From the NCBI RefSeq assembly GCF_000471905.2, contig NW_006498469.1:661581-725580 (forward strand): 64,000 bases of DNA, written 5' to 3'. The notes under the pieces are model-generated. The model saw only the letters and a program-made list of their open reading frames with translations, had not been told where the DNA came from and ran no database searches. Positions within the stretch are counted from its first letter, which is position 1. Each line of letters begins with the position of its first letter. Position numbers and translations under genes: made by a program. Below, piece after piece: positions 58,181-64,000 of this stretch. The stretch comes from Amborella trichopoda (lineage: Eukaryota; Streptophyta; Magnoliopsida; Amborellales; Amborellaceae).

Positions 58181-59075
58181 CTACTGCTTGCCCTCAGTCT
58201 GAGGCGTCTGTGCTTTAGAGAGGTCGAGAGTTTGGGGAGCCGCGCTTTTTGTGTCAGTCACGGTGACAGTCGCGTTGATCAATGCCTTTTGATTGCCCAG
58301 ACTACTGGAGCGAGAGTTTGAGCTGAAGGATTGCTGACGAGGGTTGCCGTGGTGCTTAAACAATCCCTCGATACGAATTGCCTTAGAGATGAGCTCTGAC
58401 ATGAAGGGTGGATTGGATGCCTCGACATGTAGGGCAATCTCGGGAAGCATGTTTCGTATGCAGGTCTGAACTGTTTCCTTCTCGGTCATGGGAGTGGCAT
58501 GAAAGGTCATCAACTCTCTCCATCGAGTGACGAACTTGTCAACCAGCTTACTAGGGTCCTGCATTAAGGTGAGGAGCTCAATGATTTCCACGTTCCTTTG
58601 AACTTTGTAGAAGCATTGGTAGAACAACTGCTTCATTTCTTGCCAAGTGTGCATCGAGTTTGGCGGAATCCAAGCATACCATTGGAAGATTGGTCCTTCG
58701 AGAGTCTCGACGAACTGCGAAGCAGGACACGTTCATCAATTGCTGTCTCCCGACAAGCTGCTTGGAAGTGAGCCATATGCTGATGAGGAGACATGGTACC
58801 ATTGAACATGGGAGTTTTCCGTTTGGGTAGTTCGGGGGAAACGACACCTGGTCAATGTACAAAAGATACGACTTTTGGTAGAGTGGCGTCTCTTGCATGC
58901 TCGGGACCTTGTTCTTGAGGCTATGGGCCACCATAGAATCTATGTCGGCTTGGGAGACCTCGCGAGAAGAGGAGCTATCTTGGGAGATCGGAGGGGGAGT
59001 TTGCCTAGGAGTTGTGTCCTCATCGGTCGAGGAATCAGACGAAGAAGGGGACCTGGAGGCCTCTAGGAGCTCCAT
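58181..59075 (-). pseudogene. Element B gag N-terminal and capsid part
   Basis: 59075-58578 starts MELLEASRSPSSSDSSTDED (acidic/Ser-rich N-terminus) and SKVPSMQETPLYQKS-like sequence. After a frameshift near 58650 the capsid core at 58654-58181 reads WQEMKQLFYQCFYKVQRNVE, KLVDKFVTRWRELMTFHATP, IALHVEASNPPFMSELISKA and IEGLFKHHGNPRQQS. This is the retrotrans_gag-like part that forms particles. One frameshift, otherwise well kept. Confidence 0.78.
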
Positions 59076-60704
59076 CTTTCAGAGGATGACTTGCATCTTT
59101 TCCTCGAACTTGTTCATCTGCTCCTCCTGAGCGTCATTTGGGACATTCATCACCATGACACTGACCATTTCTTTTGAGAGGTCAGAGTCAGGTGAGGCAG
59201 CGGAATGCTGAGGCTGGTGCGTCATACGTGGTAAGTCAGTCTGGAGGGGCTCAGTTTGCCCCGACTGGACTCTGGCTTTGTGTGATGATCATGTGAGGAC
59301 CGGTTCTTGACGGTCTTAAGACCGTGACTTATGGGTGGTGATCACCGAACAGTATTCCTGGACTTTCTTAGGCTCCGGAGTTTGAAGAGGGAAGAAGGGA
59401 TTATAGGGTAGGAGGTTGTTAGGGGTGGTGACCTCGACTGCCTTGGAGGTTTCCCTAGTCAGGATCTGTAGGCCTCTTTTCTGCTTGATTCTGAGGCAGT
59501 TGTGAACCTCATTCTAGAACCGAGCCTGAGACCTCGATTGCCCTGTTTTCTTCAAACAGGTGAGGGCCATGTATATGAGCTGGAGTAGGGAGTGGGGCCA
59601 AAGGATGGAGGGCAGCTTGGGCTCTTGTCTTGGAGGCTAGAGGACTCTGTCTGACATCAAGCCATTGCACAGGAAGAAGCCTTTGTGAGGCTCAATTATT
59701 CGGTTTGCCTGAGGCTGGCTCAAGATGGTATTCTTTGGGAAGACCTTTGAGTAACAAGGCTCGAGGTTTTTGCCTGGCGTTGGGGAAGCGGCAAAGGAAG
59801 AAGCTAGTTCGTGACTTTGCCTGCGTTTGGATATGAAAGGGACCTGTAAAGATGGTGCGTGTGAACCTTTAAGGTTAGCCATCTGAGTGACCTGGGGGTT
59901 AGCTCGGGCTCGGTCAATGGGTTCAACTTGAGGAGGCCAAGACCTACGAGCTTGTGTTTGTGAGGGATGAGGCAAGGTGAAGCTATGTGTATGGGGAGGG
60001 AAGATGGAATGGTCGACCCTCTTATGCTCTAGGTGGCATAGAGCTAGCGCTGCCTCGAGCTATGGAAAGCGAATGCATGGCGCATGTTGGCTTGGCCTTG
60101 GATGCCAGCTCAAGGCAACTTGAGGGTTGCCCCGAGGTGTGGCTCGAGTGAATATACCCCGAGCCTTTGTGTGTGTGCGAGGGGTGAAGGCCTCAGAGTC
60201 TTCGCCTCTGTGTACCGACCCTTCAGGTGTGGAGGCTTGGAGTAGTGAAGGAGCACAGGGGGTTGCCTTGCGGCGAACCTCAGGAGCGACGATAGTTTGC
60301 TTGCCTTTCGTTGGGCTGGACGGGGCAGCCTTCCAGCGTACCGCAGCAGTATGACTGACAGGAGATTATCCAGTAGCAGGGTGAGGAGCGGCAGGAGTGC
60401 TACCCATGCAAAGGGGCCTTGATGGAGAGTCCACCAGAGCGAGAAAGCGGGGAGGCAGGGACCATTAAGTCCCATCTCGCACTGATCCAGGTGAGAGCCT
60501 GGGAGCCGGATCGTGTGTCCTTACTCAGAAGGAGAGTAGGAAAGGAGGCTTGAGCGACGCACTTCCCTGGGACAGCCACGAGTGCAGGGATAAGGAAGTC
60601 CTCAACCAGGATGAACGGGTTGAGCAACCCAGGTGCCATAGAAATAGGTGCAGAAAGTAAAAAGGAAATTGGTTAAACAAGAGCGAACCGATTAAGGGGT
60701 AGTA
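59076..60704 (-). other. Element B leader between PBS and gag
   Basis: Contains short minus-strand frames 59975-59637, 60475-60110 and 60639-60400, rich in Pro/Ser/Leu, without a domain I recognise. It may hold the remains of an extra upstream ORF of the Ogre type. G-rich on the plus strand. Confidence 0.35.
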
Positions 60705-60724
60705 AGTCCCCAGTGGAGTCGTCA
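60705..60724 (-). other. Element B primer-binding site (tRNA-Arg type)
   Basis: Minus-strand TGACGACTCCACTGGGGACT, starting five bases inside the LTR. Typical Tat/Ogre PBS; the best preserved of the three copies. Confidence 0.8.
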
Positions 60725-60728
60725 AGCT

Positions 60729-63276
60729 TGTTAGGTTGCTCGATCTCTCCCTCCGGATCGAGGTGACTTGGCGGCACGTGTTGGGTTTCTGGTGAACCCG
60801 AGATTTGAGATCGCTCGCTTGGAACCTTGATCAAGAGGAAGGGCAGGTATACTGTGGGCGCCCTCTTAGATCACGAAGAAAGCCCCCCACCTGCTTGAGC
60901 TGGTTCAGAATCGCCTCCCTTGACCTATAATCCTCTTGTTTTTTTTTTTTTGCACAACACTTATATGGTTAATTTGTAAGACAAGTGGGTCGAAGGGACC
61001 CACCCTTGTCTTAGGGCAATGCACGTTCACATGAGAAGGCGATGAAGTGTAAGGTTCGGTGAAAGATAGAGAAGAGAAGAGAGCTTGACGTCGGGGTGAG
61101 ACTGGCATGACAACCAGAAATTACCGACTCGGAGTGGTAGCAAGATAGGCATGGGTCTCAGAACCAGCACGACGGCAATACTATTTGAAACCAAGGTTGG
61201 CAAGACGGTGCTGAGCTAAGTTTATCCTTAGTCAAGTGAGAAGAGAAAGGGATGAAGAGAAGAGGGCGAGACGACAAAGAGAACAGAAGTCTGGACGTCA
61301 ATAGGAATCATCGTTAACAATGGGAAGGGACAACACATCCCTTATGGACGGCGTTGACTCCTAGCAAGGCACATGGCAATGGTTTCTCCTAGGTCGCACG
61401 ACAAGAGGTGTGGGATGCAGGGAGAACGACAATGGGCACTGGATGCACGGAGGAAGCTCGCAGACGCGTGGAGGAAGCTCACAAAAGTGGGAAGGAAGCT
61501 CACAGACGGCGATGGGTGTTGCTAGAGCCTCTCGCGGGCAGCGATAGGTATCACCATCTTCGCTAGACATGCAGTAGAGGAAGACGCTTGCAAGCGGCAA
61601 CAAACATCGCCGTTTGGGTTCTTCACCGAGACGTCACATCTACGTCTGTGGGCAGCGATAGCGCCATCTATAGACTTCATTGGAAGAAAGAGACAGGCGT
61701 AGAGAAGGGAGGGGGACTTGTGCATGGTGTTGCCGTCACCATGCACAACCCGTGAGACTAAGGGAGAGGCATGCACGACACTGCCACTGTTGTGCACGAC
61801 CTCTGCAAAGAATTCGGACGAAGAAGAGGGAGAAGAGAGGGGAGAAGAGAGAGATAAGAAGCAAAGAAAAAGAAGAGAGAGAAGGCTTACCTCAACCTTG
61901 GGGTTACCGGTTAAAAGTTTCTCTCACCTCACTCCCTCTCTCAAACGTGAGACAACAATGGTAAGAAAGAGAAACTTGTATTAAGTGAAAACTCTCTCTT
62001 ATGTGTGTATCTGTCTCTTTTTTGTGTACAATGATGGTACGTATATATAGAAGTGTGCCCCAAAGATGGGTAGATGATCAAAAGTAACCCTAGTTGCTGA
62101 AAATTAAGATTAAATTGAATTAAGTGAAATTAGAATATAGGGTGTAAAATGACAGATTTGCCCTGTCCTAATAAGTTGTGGAATTTCAGAACAGTCCCTA
62201 TGTTGCCTTAGGACTTGCGTGATCTTGCATGGCTGATCAGGGGTCGTTCAAATGCCTAGTTGATCGTAAGATGGTTGTTTTCTTGTTGGGCTTGGCATGA
62301 CGATCAATTTGATACCAACTTCGAGCCATGAATCGTGTTTTTGGTACACGATCATGTGGCTTGAAATTTTAGTAGATCTTGAAACTTTGAATCGATAGTG
62401 TATTTGTTCCTTGATGTTTTTCTGTGTTTTCTTCGCTGAATCACACTGAGCATGCCACTACGTTCACGGGGCACAAAACGTAGCCCGATTTCGTGGCTGA
62501 ACAGAGATTTTGCAAGTTTGGAATTTTGGCTGGAATCAAGGAGTCCGACGACAAAATTTGTTGTCTGTTTGTCGGCTTTGTGTGAAGAATCTGACCGTTA
62601 ATCATGTACAGGGTTCGGGTCAGAGATGGCCCGAGACCTTATGCCCATGAGAGGCATGATTTGACCACTCGAGCGAGGCACGACGTTGCTAAATTCCAGC
62701 ACTTTCTTAACGGATCAACAACTTCTCTCTAGTTTTTCTTCGTGCTCGGATATCGTCACGGGGCATGCCACATATCGAATCGTGTATCTTGACACGATGA
62801 ACACGCTCACCAAATTTGAGAGTGATCCGACTTAGGAAGAGTGAGATATGAGTCTCGAAAGTCACTGGTCATGACTGTACCTTCAATGGTGTAGTGTTAT
62901 AGGGTGGCCGCACGTGAATAGCGTGTGGCTTCTCTTGTTTCACTCTTTCACCTATAACTTATGCTTAGAATGTCCGTTTGAGCTGAAAATTGACCGCTAG
63001 GGGTTTTCAACAATGCCGGATCCAATGGTAGTGGTTTCGTAACAATTTGAAATGCTGAAACTATAGCTCTAGTTATATGGGTCCGTTTCAATGTGCTAGA
63101 GGTCGATTATGCCAAAACGTTTTCTCAGTCTGCACTACCTTAGACATGTTGGAATGTGACGAAACTTGGCAAAATACTCTTGAGAGACTTAATGAAGATT
63201 TTGGCTAGTTCTGGGGCTGTTCTGAGATAGTTAGAATTTCCACTACTTGCATGGCCTTTATTGAGCGGGGGCCCCA
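60729..63276 (-). repeat. Element B 5' LTR
   Basis: About 2.55 kb, ends TGTTAGG (60729) and GGGGGCCCCA (63276). Aligns with the 3' LTR 46798-49398. Minus-strand TATA at 62042-62049. On the minus strand it begins TGGGGCCCC, with the PBS directly after its other end. Confidence 0.8.
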
Positions 63277-63281
63277 AGGTG

Positions 63282-64000
63282 GATACCAAAAACTAGCCTA
63301 ATTGATGATAATTATAATTATTTTGAATTAAAAGAATTCGGTATAAAAAGACTGTTTTGCCCCTGCCTAACATAGATAGAATTCCAGAACTGTCTCTACT
63401 ACTGCCCTAGAACTTGCATGATCTTCCATGACTGATCCGAGATTGCTTTGATGCTTGTTTGATCAAAAGATGATTGTTTTCTTGTAGGGCTCAATATGGC
63501 CATCAATTTGATACCAACTTCGAGCCATGGAACGTGTTTTTAGGCCACGATCATGAGATTTGAAATTTGTATGAATCTTAAAAACTTCAGATCGATAAAG
63601 TGCTCGTTCCTTGATGTTTTTCTATGATTTATTCAATGCAGTGCACTGAGCTTGCCGTCACGATCATGTGGCAACAAACGGGATGCGATTTTGAGCCCGA
63701 ACGAAGATTTCACAACTTTTGGGTTTTGACCGGAATCAACAATCCGGCGACCGGAATTTACACTCACTCCATCGCGTTTGTGTGTAAAATCCAACCATTC
63801 ATCTTGTACGGGGTTTGGACCAATGGTAGCCCTAGCCTTACGCACATGTTGGAATTGGTTTTGTGTCGATCTGATGCACGACACCATGATTTGGCTGCTC
63901 AAGCGAGGCATGTCGCTGCTGAATTTTCTGCAACTTCTTCACGAATCAATAAATTTTCTCTAGCTTTTCTCCCTGCTCGTGTGTCGTCATGGGGTGTACT
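63282..64000 (-). repeat. Element A 5' LTR, U3 part resuming after element B
   Basis: Matches 33884-34600 of A's 3' LTR (for example CTAGCCTAATTGATGATAAT and the later GTGTAAAATCCA). Runs off the window; about 550 bp of LTR should remain beyond. The small frames here are shared with the LTR copies at 34490 and 48780 and are non-coding. Confidence 0.75.

Larger units (their letters stand above)
46798..63276 (-). mobile_element. Element B: Tat-lineage LTR retrotransposon with antisense ORF
   Basis: Two 2.6-kb LTRs, tRNA-Arg PBS, gag, protease, deleted polymerase, antisense ORF, satellite-bearing 3' UTR. It sits inside the U3 of the 5' LTR of element A: A's LTR reads to 46797 and resumes at about 63282, with a decayed 5-bp duplication at the joints. 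16.5 kb long. Non-autonomous. Confidence 0.82.
32025..64000 (-). mobile_element. Element A: Tat-lineage LTR retrotransposon, hosting B
   Basis: Minus-strand order from the right: 5' LTR (split by B), truncated gag, linker, deleted protease, RT, RNase H, aRNH, integrase, 3' UTR, 3' LTR ending at 32025. It interrupts the gag of element C at 32024/32025; the matching target duplication (candidate ATGGC at 32020-32024) would be outside the window. Confidence 0.75.

Noticed and set aside
1..64000. tRNA, rRNA or other structural RNA genes
   Set aside because: None seen on reading; the only tRNA-related sequences are retrotransposon primer-binding sites.

Overview
The window is nuclear DNA of a flowering plant, almost entirely repetitive. 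The evidence is plant-type Ty3/gypsy retrotransposons of the Tekay chromovirus and Tat (Ogre/Retand-like) lineages, a broken caulimovirid-like endogenous pararetrovirus, long CT/GA tracts, and no prokaryotic or organellar gene. The species cannot be named from this. No intact host gene was recognised. Everything protein-like is interrupted by stops or frameshifts, except short ORFs that are mostly low-complexity.

Layout, left to right. 1-5000: microsatellites and A/T-rich sequence, with a weak trace of a minus-strand spliced host gene (2376-4975). 5040-5800: diverged tandem repeats punctuated by a 14-bp palindrome. 6789-12786: endogenous pararetrovirus in two opposed halves, with the movement-protein half on + and the coat/protease/RT/RNase H half on -, meeting near a small minisatellite at 9300-9490. 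12787-20243: element E, a minus-strand Tekay-type chromovirus with a complete 5' LTR, a tRNA-Met-type PBS, decayed gag-PR-RT-RH-IN-chromodomain, and an anomalous 3' LTR. 20244-about 25115: element D, a minus-strand Tat element with RT, RNase H, second (archaeal-type) RNase H and integrase, but with gag and protease deleted so that the tRNA-Arg-type PBS lies next to RT.

About 25115-32024: element C, a plus-strand Tat-like element with an LTR containing a minisatellite, a PBS and a badly decayed gag. It is interrupted at 32025 by element A. A (32025 to beyond the window, minus strand) has a 3' LTR, a 4.5-kb repeat-rich 3' UTR, integrase through RT, a gag fragment, and a 5' LTR that is split. 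The split is caused by element B (46798-63276, minus strand), which sits in the U3 of A's 5' LTR and is flanked by a decayed 5-bp target-site duplication. So B is nested in A, and A in C.

A and B are complementary wrecks: A kept RT/RNase H/integrase but lost protease, while B kept gag and protease but lost RT/RNase H/integrase. B also carries a plus-strand (antisense) open reading region at 53609-54603 between its sense coding region and its 3' LTR, with a TATA motif about 840 bp upstream on the same strand. This fits the antisense ORF known from some Tat-lineage elements, and it is the most interesting item here. The 3' UTRs of A and B hold several tandem repeat families (45 bp, 35 bp and others), consistent with the known role of Tat 3' UTRs as nurseries for satellite DNA.
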